Source of the DNA: Marasmius tenuissimus
Lineage: Eukaryota > Basidiomycota > Agaricomycetes > Agaricales > Marasmiaceae
NCBI GenBank assembly: GCA_029532415.1
Contig: JAQOTA010000002.1
Coordinates: 62,001 to 126,000, forward strand
Direction: 5' to 3'
Length of the DNA stretch: 64,000 nt
The notes under the pieces were generated by a model. That model ran no database searches. It was not told the DNA's origin and saw only the letters and a list, made by a program, of their open reading frames with translations. Both the position numbers and the translations under genes were made by a program. Shown in pieces: positions 1-10,040 of this stretch; the first letter of the stretch is position 1; every line of letters starts with the position of its first letter.

Positions 1-2
1 TT

Positions 3-1556
3 CAAGCCAGTAGTTATGATAACGTTCGTGAATGGACATACAAACAAGTCCAGAAGTGTCCTGAAGATGAACGACCATCTTGGGAAGCAGCATGCAGACT
101 GGAATTACAATCACTCAAAGATAGAAACGTCTTTGATGTGGTAACACTACCCAAAGGCCGAAAAGCGGTGAAATCCCGCTGGGTATTTGACATCAAGTCT
201 GATGGCCGTAAAAAGGCAAGACTTGTTGCGAAAGGATTTTCGCAGAAACAAGGGATAGACTATAACGAGTTGTTCTCTCCTGTAGTACGATTCGAAACCG
301 TACGACTTCTATTGGCACTAGCAGCGCTTGAAGATTGGGAGATCTCTGCGCTAGACGTTAAAACAGCATTTCTGTATGGTGCCTTAGATGAGGAGATTTA
401 TATGGAACAACCTGAAGGCTTCGTTACGGACTCCAGCAAGGTTTGGAGGTTACGCAAAGCATTGTACGGATTAAAACAGGCTTCTCGTGCCTGGTGGCGT
501 CAATGTACTGAATCCATGAAACGTCTGGGATTCAAATGATGCTTATCCGATGCTGGCGTATATGTCTTCAACAATAATGGCAATATGGTTATTGCCGTCG
601 TCTATGTCGACAATGCTTTATTCATGGGTCCTGATCGCAACCTTGTCAACAGACTAAAAAGCAAATTCATGAAAATCTGGGAATGCTGAGATCTAGGCGA
701 GCCAACAGAATTTCTGCGAATGCGAATTACTCGAGATCGGAAGAATTGCAGACTGATCCTTGATCAGCGAGACTATCTTGAAAAGATAATTCGTAAATTC
801 GGAGTTCTGAACGCCAAGACGGCATATACGCCTTTGCCAGAAGGCTATAACCCAACCCAAAACCAGGGGGAGGTTAATCCCGAGATTAGGCATAGATTCC
901 AATCAGTTATCGGATCATTACTTTACTTGGCTCTCGGAACGAGACCAGACATATCCTTTGCTGTAATCAAGATGTCACAGTATGGAGCTAATCCTAATCA
1001 GGAACACCTCCAAAAGGCACTTTACATCGTGAAATACCTTGTTCACACTGCAAAGTATGAACTCATTTACGATGGTAGATCCAACCAAGGACTACTTGCT
1101 TTTGCTGACTCTGATTGGGCAACTGATAAAGATGATCGTCGATCACAGACTGGATATATCGTAAAGCTTGCCAATGCACCAGTTTGCTGGGTCTCTCAGA
1201 AACAGAAAACGGTTGCATTATCATCCACGGAAGCAGAGTATATGGCTCTATCTGACTGTACACGTCAGGCTTGCTGGATGAAGTCGTTAATGAATGAATT
1301 GAACTTCCCTATTTGATCAGTTCCATGTGTTAGCGACAACCAAGGCACTATCTTTCTCAGCAGCAATGAAGCTACTGATAAAAGAACAAAACACATTGAC
1401 AATCGATACCACTTTATCAGGGAAGCAGTGGAACACGGAAAGACTCAAATCTATTTCGTTGAAACTGCTAAACAACCTGCTGATCTTCTTACGAAGAATC
1501 TTGGCAGAACAAAGTTCGAATTGTTCAGGCAATCTTTAGGATTAACATTTCACTAG
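3..1556 (+). pseudogene. Ty1/copia reverse transcriptase-RNase H fragment, decayed
   Basis: This is the 3' part of a copia pol gene, open at the left window edge. Frame 3 reads through the RT_2 (RVT_2) domain, including the ALDVKTAF catalytic motif, and the copia RNase H motif with ADSDWA and SSTEAEYMAL, to a stop at 1554-1556. Three in-frame TGA codons break it, at 537, 687 and 1314. The related intact element at 22,610-29,362 has Arg, Arg and Gln there. The second RT catalytic box reads YVDN instead of YVDD (612-614), so the polymerase would be dead even without the stops. No insertion is needed to align it with the intact copy. It belongs to the same family as the full-length element but to a diverged subfamily. 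Confidence 0.93.
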
Positions 1557-1591
1557 TTCCATGATCGCATGATGAACTTAGTGAGGGGGAG

Positions 1592-2106
1592 TGTTGAACA
1601 TGATGGATATCATGTGATACACTGTTGACGTGTTGTTTACGCGTCACACTATTTATAGAGCTACGCCTCTAGAACACTTGCGTCCTCATGCAAGTACTAC
1701 GTCTCTGTCTACATATCTTACTACGTACATCTAGTTTCATCATATATGACACTATAGACAGTCGCTATCCAATAGCATAAGTAGAGCCTCCAATACATGA
1801 GGCAAACACGACTATGCTCACCAAGCATACTACCATTCATGGTAGAAGTACTTACACAGTACTAATGTCTTTTACGCCTTTAGGGCCGAATACCTACTTC
1901 TAGTAGTAGTTTCAGTTAGTGTAATACTTATTACATGTACCAGAAACTTATGTATAAAAGACTGGACAAAAGGCCTTAAGCCTTAGAAAAATCTACTCGA
2001 TTATCACCTCTTCACAAGCATCTCAAGACTACAAGAACACTCTGTGTATTACCCATGTGAGGTTTACTTCATTATACCCACTGTGCACTTTAACTATGCT
2101 GGCTCA
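1592..2106 (+). repeat. copia 3' LTR of the decayed element
   Basis: The LTR starts TGTTGAACATG directly after a purine-rich tract (GTGAGGGGGAG, about 1581-1591) and ends GCTGGCTCA. Both ends match the 525-bp LTRs of the intact element at 21,821 and 30,159 in reverse orientation. The interior is diverged, consistent with an older subfamily. The partner 5' LTR is outside the window, so no target duplication can be checked. Confidence 0.85.
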
Positions 2107-2650
2107 TCAGTTCCCTCCTCGAGCCGGTCCCAGCTAAGCCGTTGGAGCCGGCAAGTGAGAGCCGCGTAAATCACTATGCAGCGTGAACCAGACATCTACC
2201 GTGCGTTTTTCCGTCTGACAAACATACAGAGGAGCAGTACCTACGATATACGACCAAGTTTCAAAAATCAAGCACCGACAAACAAAGAGGGGTGGAAAAT
2301 GAACTCAGACGTACCGGACCTCCAACATCGGGTGGCACTAAAACCACCTACATCAAAACCTACAGCCCAAAAAAAATCACAGTTGCCGTCGCCGTTCGGA
2401 AAGAGAAGCATCCAGTCACAAAATTTCAACGGGTGATCTTGCCGAAGTGCGTTGCAATCTGAACTATGGCCGTGATACGTCCGTGAGTAACATTCCGGAA
2501 CAGAAAAATTTCTGATCTCTGATGCAACGAATACGAAAACGCGAAAACGAATGGTCGAGTGTCTGGGTGGGTGCTTACGGGCGACATCTTTTAACGCGCT
2601 TCTTAGAATCTTAGAATCCAAATGATATGAGTCCAAATCTTGAATGAAGC
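2107..2650. repeat. dispersed repeat family, copy 1
   Basis: The sequence from about 2,110 is clearly related to 45,040-45,800 in the same orientation. Shared landmarks are GAGCCGGC, ATGCAGC(G/A)TGAACCAG, CTACGA(T/C)ATACGACCAAG and CCGTGATACGT. Parts also recur at 49,500-49,910, including a terminal GGGTGCTT motif. No long reading frame is conserved between the copies, so I call it an unclassified repeat. It directly abuts the copia LTR. Confidence 0.6.
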
Positions 2651-3351
2651 TATGAGCTGTAATCGACGGGCAATTCCATCACAATAATTCGAGCTTCAGA
2701 GGACGACCACTTCAATGAGAACTGTTTCCACACCTCTGACGGCTCACGACCCCAAAATCTCGACTATACTAAGATCGACGCCATCCTCCGAATCCAAGCG
2801 AACTACGAGCATCTCAGAGACAAAAATTCCCGGTGTTATAGCATATTTGAATAGACGGTGAACGAAGACGCAGCAGATCTCTGGGTTCTCGCGTCTAAAT
2901 GGCCAAGATCAAGAAGCTGCTATTAAAAAGGAACAATGTCGAAGTCGACGAGCACTCGCACAAGACGGTTTGATAGAACCGAGACGTACCTCAGAAGCCC
3001 CACGAAGAGAAAAAAAGCCGAACGCACTACAAGTGGGGGTTTATGGGTGCCATATTCTGTACAGACGCCGGTCAACCAAAGCTGAAGGTCCGCTGCTTTA
3101 CTCCCAAATAGTCTACTTGGGATTGAAGGCATTGATCCTCTGTAGGTAGCAACAAGTTGGGATTGGAATTTTATATGGTGAATTAAACTACAACGGTTAG
3201 TACAAGTATAATTACAGTTACCACTTGAATTGCCCCACCCAACGTCCATGCACCGTTCGACCCGGACCCCGAAGGATCCCCGTTTCTGGTTCTGCTCCCC
3301 AAGTCACCACTAGGAAACAAGTAAAATATCATCATGCATCCCGAAAGCAGG
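2651..3351. other. gene-free flank, duplicated at 17,040-17,689
   Basis: No supportable gene is visible. Much of the stretch is a diverged copy of 17,040-17,689, with landmarks such as a TTTGTGGG-like tract followed by a CATCTTCC-like tract, and GAATTGCCCCACCC. It is the downstream flank of the minus-strand FAD-oxidase pseudogene and was duplicated with it. Confidence 0.5.
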
Positions 3352-3693
3352 TCAAGAAAAGGCCACTTGCCTCCCTTCCTCAGCCTCGACTGACATCGGA
3401 AACGCAGATAAGGCGCTAGGGTTGTATAGTGACAGCCTTGAGTCCATCGTACTAGTGGTCACCATAATACCGTTTTTGCCCTTCAAAGCAACACGGTGAG
3501 CCGAAACATAGGGGAAGAGAAGTAGACAACGTAACTGATCGTCGGTACAATTTGTATATGCGCCATAATCATCGCTATCACCGACAATACTCCCCACGGC
3601 GCTCGTAAGGACCTAGCATCAGCAATGAGAAAAGAAGAGAGTCGGGTGTTTGTACCATCGACGAAAGTGAACCCCTCCTCCCTACTGGCGTCA

Positions 3694-3925
3694 CACCTCA
3701 GGCATACACTTCTGACCCCTCTTAGGCCTATTTCTCCGGTGAGAAAGACAGGCCTATGAGGGGTCCCTACAGCGACTTATACCCCGGCCGGGTATACCCA
3801 GCTGGTGTAGTCTGGGTATCCCCCGCCTCCCCCAAGTCTCACCATCGGGTATTCACGCACTCATGGCGGGGTATGCCCACGAGGCGGGTATTCCCCTCAA
3901 TTTTTGTGATGTGACGGGGTGGCAG
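3694..3925 (+). repeat. left terminal inverted repeat with five GGGTATACCC-like sites
   Basis: This repeat pairs with 6,052-6,283 over its full length with only a few mismatches. It contains palindromic or near-palindromic sites at 3,790, 3,814, 3,847, 3,869 and 3,886, separated by 17-33 bp. Confidence 0.95.
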
Positions 3926-4245
3926 GGGTCCTATATCTTCTCTCTTTTCTTTGCGGGCTGGGAGCTTCTTGAGCCATCGCAATTTGTTGTACCCATAGCT
4001 ACAGCTTCAGCACCAAAGTTTGAGACTAGTTTGGGCCTCCTGCACATATGAATTGTTAGGACAGCACTATAGCTTGCCATGAGCCCAGAACAATGAAACT
4101 GTGAGCAATGAACAAACAAGAAATCTGTTGTGTAACCTTGTGGGTCCACTTTTGCCATGGATCTTTAGTTGTGGGAATGATTGACACATATGCTGACTTG
4201 TAAACTCGGGCAAAATAAACACAGACTGTGATATCCAAAACTGGC

Positions 4246-4372
4246 GGGTATACCCAATTCTCTCTTGAAGTTGACGGGGTATACCCGCGTTGGTCTGATT
4301 TGACTGGGTATACCCGTGCTATACCTGGCTGCTTGGGTGTACCCGGTCACCTCAAGTCCATGGGGCATACCC
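4246..4372. repeat. internal cluster of five GGGTATACCC-like palindromes (left)
   Basis: Sites lie at 4,246, 4,278, 4,306, 4,335 (GGGTGTACCC) and 4,363 (GGGCATACCC). The centre-to-centre spacing is strikingly even, at 32, 28, 29 and 28 bp. Such iterated sub-terminal or internal palindromes are typical of transposase-binding or replication-control sites, but function is inferred only. Confidence 0.85.
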
Positions 4373-5601
4373 GCCTTCCCATACAATACGCCAAAATCCA
4401 CGCAGTGGTCTCCTGTCTCATTCCCTCATGGAAATAGTCGTTGATCAGTCACCAATGATTGTCGGACAGTTGATTTGTACTGGGACTCGGGGCCAATAAA
4501 CGCTGATTGGTGGAAAAATATCACTTGTTGGCCGACCGTGTGAGGGATTATTCAGTACGACTCGGCTTGCTTCATGCAAAAGAAACTCCCGAGATACATA
4601 ACACTAGTGACTGAGAATTCCTTCCAGGCGTGCGATCTTCAAACTTCCACATGACCGAGTTGTTTGGAAGCATGAAATCGAAAATTTCCCGACTTTTACC
4701 ACCTGACAGTTTGTGTGAGCTCAGGGCACCTATATAACTTGTCAGCAATCTTTAATAGTCCCTAGGGTCAATATATACCAAGTGCGATCAGTTTACATGA
4801 GATGTAGAACACAGTGAACCCAACCCAGTTGTCATGGATTTGTTATGTTCTCCTTGAGATTTCCACGCGCGCCGTGGCTGTCTGGAATTTCCCGACTTTT
4901 ATTGAAAACTTCGGGCACACATTTAGCAGCCACTTTTGAAGCTCTTTAGATTGATATGTAAGGTGCTACTGATTAGTTCTTACAGTTCTTTTGGTATCTG
5001 AGGCTATCAATAGTGTTAATACATCAAAAAGGTAAAAGTCGGGAAACCCAATCCGAGTTGCCACATGCTCAAAGTAAACTTGTACATAACGAGTACTATC
5101 CGAATCAAAATTATACCCTCATTCCCTACTTCTTGGCCACCTATCATCTACTTGAATAGGTTACTGTGATATTAATTCCATAAGGTGTATATGGTGTGAG
5201 TGATATGTTTTCCATGTGAGATAAGTACTTCAAAGCGCCAAGGTAATAAAAGTCGGGAAACTTGGGATTGAACACTGTTGTTGCCGTACTATATCGGACG
5301 TCAGGCTCCGGTCGACCATTAACCAAAGCCTATATATGATTGGTTGTGGTTTAGAGATTGTGTTGTTTGGAGCTCACAAGTTTTTTATGTGGCTGAGGCT
5401 CTCTAGTCAGCAAAGGCTGGGAAACTTACAACCTTTAGTCACTATTGCAATCAATATCTGAACAACTTTCGTCAGTTCCAAGCCTGAAATAGCGTACAAT
5501 GTGAGCTTTCTTCAGGCACAGATTGAGACATAAAAACCTATGATCCTCATAGTTATTTCATCAATAGAAAACACTCTACTACACTGAGCTTAGAGTGATC
5601 T

Positions 5602-5725
5602 GGGTATACCCTGTTGACTGTGAGAAACGGCGGGGATACCCACCCAGTTGGAATTGAAACGGGTATGCCCGTTCAGTAATTATGAGACTGGGTATACCCC
5701 CAGTCTGAAGAAGCCGGGTATACCC
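5602..5725. repeat. internal cluster of five GGGTATACCC-like palindromes (right)
   Basis: Sites lie at 5,602, about 5,632 (GGGGATACCC), 5,661 (GGGTATGCCC), 5,690 and 5,716. Their spacing of about 26-30 bp is again close to regular. The cluster mirrors the one at 4,246-4,372 about the centre of the element. Confidence 0.85.
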
Positions 5726-6051
5726 TCGAGGGCCTATATAATCAATGACTGCTCAATAGTGTGGTCGTCAGGCGGGTGGTGCAGCATGACATTACTGCGA
5801 TGATGGACCCACAGAATCACACAACAAGCACAAGTGGTCATTTTGTGCGACCTCATTCAATCTGATGCTTGCCCAAACTCTTCTTAGACCCTAGAATGAC
5901 CCACATGAGTGCACAAGAAGGGAGATTATAAGCATATCTACAGACCACTGCAGTATATACTGGCGTAGACTTTGGAAGTAGCCACTGGTGCGACCAAGTG
6001 GCAGGCCGCCTGGCTGTAGTATGTACAGAAAAATCGCAGAATGGTGGACTT

Positions 6052-6283
6052 CTGCCACCCCATCACGTCACAAAAATTGAGGGAAATACCCGCCTCGTGG
6101 GCATACCCCGCCATGAGTGCGTGAATACCCGATGGTGAGACTTGGGGGAGGCGGGGGATACCCAGACTACACCAGCTGGGTATACCCGGCCGGGGTATAA
6201 GTCGCTGTAGGGACCCCTCATAGGCCTGTCTTTCTCACCGGAGAAATAGGCCTAAGAGGGGTCAGAAGTGTATGCCTGAGATG
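6052..6283 (-). repeat. right terminal inverted repeat
   Basis: This is the reverse complement of 3,694-3,925, ending GTGTATGCCTGAGATG next to GGCGTCA. It carries the mirror set of GGGTATACCC-like sites at about 6,081, 6,099, 6,121, 6,163 and 6,178. Confidence 0.95.
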
Positions 6284-7059
6284 GGCGTCATCAACGACCT
6301 CGCAAAAAAATGTATTCCTCGTATCTGGCCCAGCACCCAACGCAAATTTGGATTCAACCTCATCGGTGGGTGGTACGGTTCCCAGACAAACACCTACCTG
6401 TATGCCCACCAATACCGACGTAGGAAAACGTCCCGTGCGTTAACGCTCTCCCCTTCTCATCCAACCCAACCGCGACATTCCCAACCGATTCTCCGTCTCA
6501 ATAATTGCTGCATAGGATGCCGAGCCGACAGACAGGCCTTTCATCTTGCTCATATCAACGTTCAGAGTGTCGTTTTTACCGCCGAGGCCGTTGGCAATGT
6601 AGCCATACTATTGAAAGAGCTCAGCACGGCAAAAGGAAAGGTGACGAATGCGAACGTACCCCACCATTCTTAGCAACGACTTGCATCCCATCCCTCCTCC
6701 CATCGTCACGCCTTTTGATACCTCTTCTGCAAATTTGGGATATGCAACGGCAGATGGGGTGAATATGAATCGGCGGTTGTCTACCCAGTGGCAACAATCA
6801 GCTATGGCGAAACGGAGAAACAGGCGAGAAAGGGACTTACAAGCCCGACTGACACCCTCGATCCCAGCACTCCCCGAAAATAGAGCTTCCATACCAGCAC
6901 CAGATAAATCACTGCTTAGATCTGCAGCTATGAGCGGTACGAGGTTGAGTGTCGCTATAAAGACTAGGGTATCGTCGTGTTGAGACAATCATAGCACCTG
7001 CATTGTATCGGTTGATGGTGGTCGTGTCGGGGAGATTTAGATTGAATACGAATTAGGGA

Positions 7060-7260
7060 ATGAGAAAGAAAGGGAAGTTGGATTCTAATTTCCAACTGCC
7101 AGGTCCCAGAAATATCCGCTCTGCCCCCGCTACCCGCATGACATCAACACACCCTCATGCCTGAAGGTCAAACTAAGCGCTCGTGGCTTGAACCAAACCA
7201 CCGCCTCGATTTGCGCCTCTCCCTTTTTAACTATATATACGCCAAAACGCCTTAAGCTCA
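7060..7260 (-). promoter_or_regulatory. promoter region of FAD-oxidase pseudogene copy 1
   Basis: This stretch upstream of the minus-strand pseudogene is conserved at 19,470-19,640 and at 38,750-38,900. Shared landmarks are ACATGACGTCAA/ATGACATCAA and CACCGCCTCGATTT. A TATATATAG sequence lies on the minus strand near 7,235-7,245. The strong conservation with a third copy that has no oxidase gene suggests the region moved as part of a segmental duplication. Confidence 0.5.
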
Positions 7261-7589
7261 ATACCGGTCGGCTCCGAACCGACGAGGATAATTTAGAATC
7301 TCAGTTTTCAATGGTTCTCTGGCATTCACGCTCCCAAACTGACTGACTCGACTTCCAAGTTTCTCTTCCCCGCGTATCCTGTTATCGTTGCCTCCAAACG
7401 CAACGGGATGATGCTCTTGGACTTGATGACGATACCATGTAGCCTCAAGGCTTGCTACGCTACTACTGCCACAATCCATGGAGATGACATCAATGCCCGC
7501 CGGATTCTTCGGTGTGCCTTTCTCTCCTTACTGGGCTGTGGCTCTGTGGCTCTGCTCGATCAATCGTAGTTATCGGGATTATGACGCGT

Positions 7590-7745
7590 ATATTAGCTAT
7601 ATCGATCATTGGTTGGACAGTTGCACATTGCGTTCCCTTCCCTTCTCATTCCATTTGGCTCAATTAGCGCTCATCTGATCTGAAGGGCAAAAGCATCCTA
7701 TGGCAAACACTGTTCGACCGCTTCGACACTAACAATACGGTCCAT
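7590..7745 (+). repeat. inverted repeat partner of 16,790-16,950
   Basis: The strand here reads CGATCATTGGTTGGACAG, then CCATTTGGCTCAATTAGCG, then CTATGGCAAACACTGTTCGA. The reverse complements of all three occur in order at 16,790-16,950. No coding potential is evident. Confidence 0.75.
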
Positions 7746-9097
7746 TCCCAATACTTGTCCGTTCTGTCTGCGTGACCCACTGAGTGGCGCGGCATCATAG
7801 AGAACTGGAGGACTCTACAGGAATCTAATTTTGGATCCCTGTTCAACACGTGGACCCCACCGTGTAATACTTGTCCTCCTTTCCCTGAGAATCTCAAATC
7901 AGATTTCTGGTTGCCGTGCACCTTTAGCGCCACCACATCTCTAACGTCACCTAGCAAAAAACGGCGTGTCTGACACGCTTTCCTTCGGGGAGAATTGCGC
8001 GGCGGTCAGTTAGCCTCCGGATCAATCAGATAGCTTACAGTACGGTTTTGGTGCGCGTTGGATCGTCGAACGCATTTTGAAGGTGACCTAAATTAATTCG
8101 CCTAGGGAAGGTGTCTCGCAGTGCTGTCGTTGTTGATCATAACATATACCCAATGATCCACAAAAAAGCCCTTGTTCCTTGGTCTACTTCAAGTCGGATC
8201 TTACAACTACCTGAAGTCTTCTCCTCTAGAAATGGCTCATACAGGGTTTGAAGCATGACATGACTTGTTTCCCTCTTTCAGAGTCTTGGTTGAAAATCTC
8301 TCGACTTAAATGGCCATACTGATTCAAATTTCAGACACAATCAATCTTGCAATGTGCAATTTCTCAAACTACTCTATGGCTCCAATACCCTGTGAGGTTG
8401 GCATTTCTCATTTCCTTGTTTCATCGCCATTGGATTCTGGTGCCAATAGTCATCATTCCTGTGCCACCCAGTCAAAAGCAGTGACAGAAGGAATTAGTTG
8501 AGCTACCTATACATGTAAGAACCAGTCCCGGGAATTTGGAGACAGTTGATATTCCAGTATGGCAACCTCAGCCTGATCACCTGTAATCCCTATTGGACTC
8601 TGCTATGCATTCCTCATTGTATGATATCATTGCCCTTGGACCTACATTACTCATACACTCCCTCATACTCCATAACCCTTTGCCTTACTGATCATGCTTA
8701 CTCTTACATACATCATGCACAGTACAATTGACTCCATTCTACTGTATTCCAGCCATCTTGTACTCTCATATATAAGCTTGCTAGAAATACCATTCTACCT
8801 CAGATTTCAGTGGTTTGTATTACCACAAACATCTGAGACATACAAACTTCACAGTCTACATAATGGGTATGGTTCCACCACTCACTTGCTTGTTGAACGA
8901 CCAACTCACCATTGACAAAAGACTTTGATGAATCTTTACAACCAGGAGAGTCCTCCAATGATTCACGGACAGAGAGAAATATTTTTGATCAGCTGGGGAT
9001 TGCTGAAGGTTGGTTGAGCATTGGCAAAAACCCATCGCAGAAGTGCTCTAATACCCATTGTCTGTCAGCGTACCATCCGGACTCAACGCCGAATATT
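7746..9097. other. intergenic, no supportable feature
   Basis: Only short, unrecognisable open frames are present. The frame of the downstream membrane-protein gene is open back to 8,912 without an ATG, so an upstream exon of that gene could lie here, but I could not identify it. Confidence 0.4.
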
Positions 9098-10040
9098 ATG
9101 CAAGCAGACGATTTGGTGGTCGCAATCACAGCGCCATCGGGCCTCGCCGGTGAAATCCCGATGTACAGGTTCTCGGGACCTCAATCTCGAGGCACATTTC
9201 TTACATTTTCCGATGGTCGAGGCAATTATAACATTCCTCGGGAATGGCGCCCATGGATGTTTTACATGGCAATGGTGTTTCTTTGTCGATTTACGGTGTA
9301 TGGAGAGTTGCGTTACGCCGAGTTGCTGGCAGTAACAGAGTATGGGGAGGCAAGAGACAGGGTCAAGGAAGTGCATTCCAAGCTACAGGTAGAGTGGACA
9401 AGCCTCATGGTCTGGTTGGGCGCTCTTGCCGCGTGAGTGATTTGTCTCTTGGTGCAGATTGTCTGCACTATACGACCTTCAAGTTCCTAACTCTTTGATC
9501 CAAATTAAGGATTGTCTTCACGATGCTTGCACTTACGTTGGAGTCTTCTGCCGCAGTCGTCAGCCCTGCAGCGCAAATGATGATCATTGCGTCAGGTACA
9601 TGTGCCGTGCTCGGTATTCTTCTAGTGACATGGTTTATCTGGAACTTTTGCTGGACGGGTAGTGTTGCCATGGGGAATGTCGAGGAATTCATGGTGCCGT
9701 CTTTTCATTCGTTTCTACTCTGACCACGAGCTGACTTGATCCATCATCACAGCGCCGTGCTCGCGACGTAAACCGCACATACGTTTCATTTGCACTCGGT
9801 GCTCGGATCCCCGTAGTCCTCATGGTCATATCTGCGCTCAATCTAGCGGGATTTATGACTCTTGTTACGTACAACGCGTCGAAGGCCCTTTTCTGGTTCA
9901 TAAGCCTACCTGTGATGATAGTGATGTGGGGACAATTTCCTATATATGCGTTCAATAAGCTTGTTCCTCGTATGGCTGGGGGCTTGGACGCATTCTGGGA
10001 TATACTAAGGGCGAGGTTCAGGAGTCTGCGCCCTTGTTAA
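9098..10040 (+). CDS. multi-pass membrane protein, unknown function
   Basis: Three exons join cleanly: 9,098-9,432, 9,510-9,693 and 9,753-10,040. The introns are GTGAGT...TTAAG and GTGCCG...CACAG, and the product is 268 residues. I see about four hydrophobic segments: WMFYMAMVFLCRF, then WLGALAAIVFTML across the first splice, then MMIIASGTCAVLGILLVTWF, then a long double-spanning stretch after ARIPVVLMVISALNL. No catalytic motif is recognised. The layout (amphipathic helix, paired helices, short loop, paired helices) resembles uncharacterised basidiomycete membrane proteins and, loosely, the gene at 60,915-62,029. The start is uncertain: the reading frame stays open upstream to 8,912 without an ATG, so a 5' exon may be missing. 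Confidence 0.65.

Larger units (their letters stand above)
3694..6283. mobile_element. non-autonomous TIR DNA transposon with iterated GGGTATACCC motifs
   Basis: A 2,590-bp insertion is bounded by 232-bp, nearly perfect terminal inverted repeats (3,694-3,925 and 6,052-6,283), with outer ends CA(C/T)CTCAGGCATACAC. Both sides carry GGCGTCA (3,687-3,693 and 6,284-6,290), a likely 7-bp target duplication. The paralogous FAD-oxidase pseudogene at about 18,319-18,345 shows a single uninterrupted TGGCGTCATCAACGACC, which is the empty site. No transposase-like reading frame is present; the open frames inside are short and not recognisable. The interior holds two further groups of GGGTATACCC-like palindromes and two inverted pairs of a 16-bp TTTCCCGACTTTTA motif. 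The superfamily is not assigned: TSD length and termini do not clearly fit hAT (8 bp, CAG ends) or Mutator (9-11 bp). Confidence 0.9.
3355..6975 (-). pseudogene. FAD-linked oxidase (BBE/GOOX-like) pseudogene, copy 1, split by a transposon
   Basis: The minus strand encodes pieces of a secreted FAD-linked oxidoreductase of the berberine-bridge/glucooligosaccharide-oxidase type. These enzymes oxidise sugars or alcohols with bicovalently bound FAD. The N-terminal part (6,284-6,975) gives SAVAYPKFAEEVSK, NGLGGKN and GRALTHGT..YVGIGGHT, the FAD-binding-4 (PCMH) region. The C-terminal part (3,355-3,693) gives the BBE-like NPSALSAFPMSVEAE. The start codon aligned with the ATG of copy 2 is ACG here (6,973-6,975). 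A one-base deletion follows the ENRLG segment. About 400 bp between the FAD site and the RWVLG segment are missing relative to copy 2. A 2.6-kb TIR element (3,694-6,283) is inserted before the C-terminal part. The gene is certainly non-functional. Confidence 0.85.

Noticed and set aside
3863..4437. Short open frames within the TIR element as a transposase gene
   Set aside because: They are at most 78 residues, have no DDE-type motif, and overlap the palindrome clusters.
3694..6283. The whole 2.6-kb element as one giant palindrome
   Set aside because: Only the 232-bp ends pair as long arms. The internal 16-bp motif pairs are interleaved, not nested.
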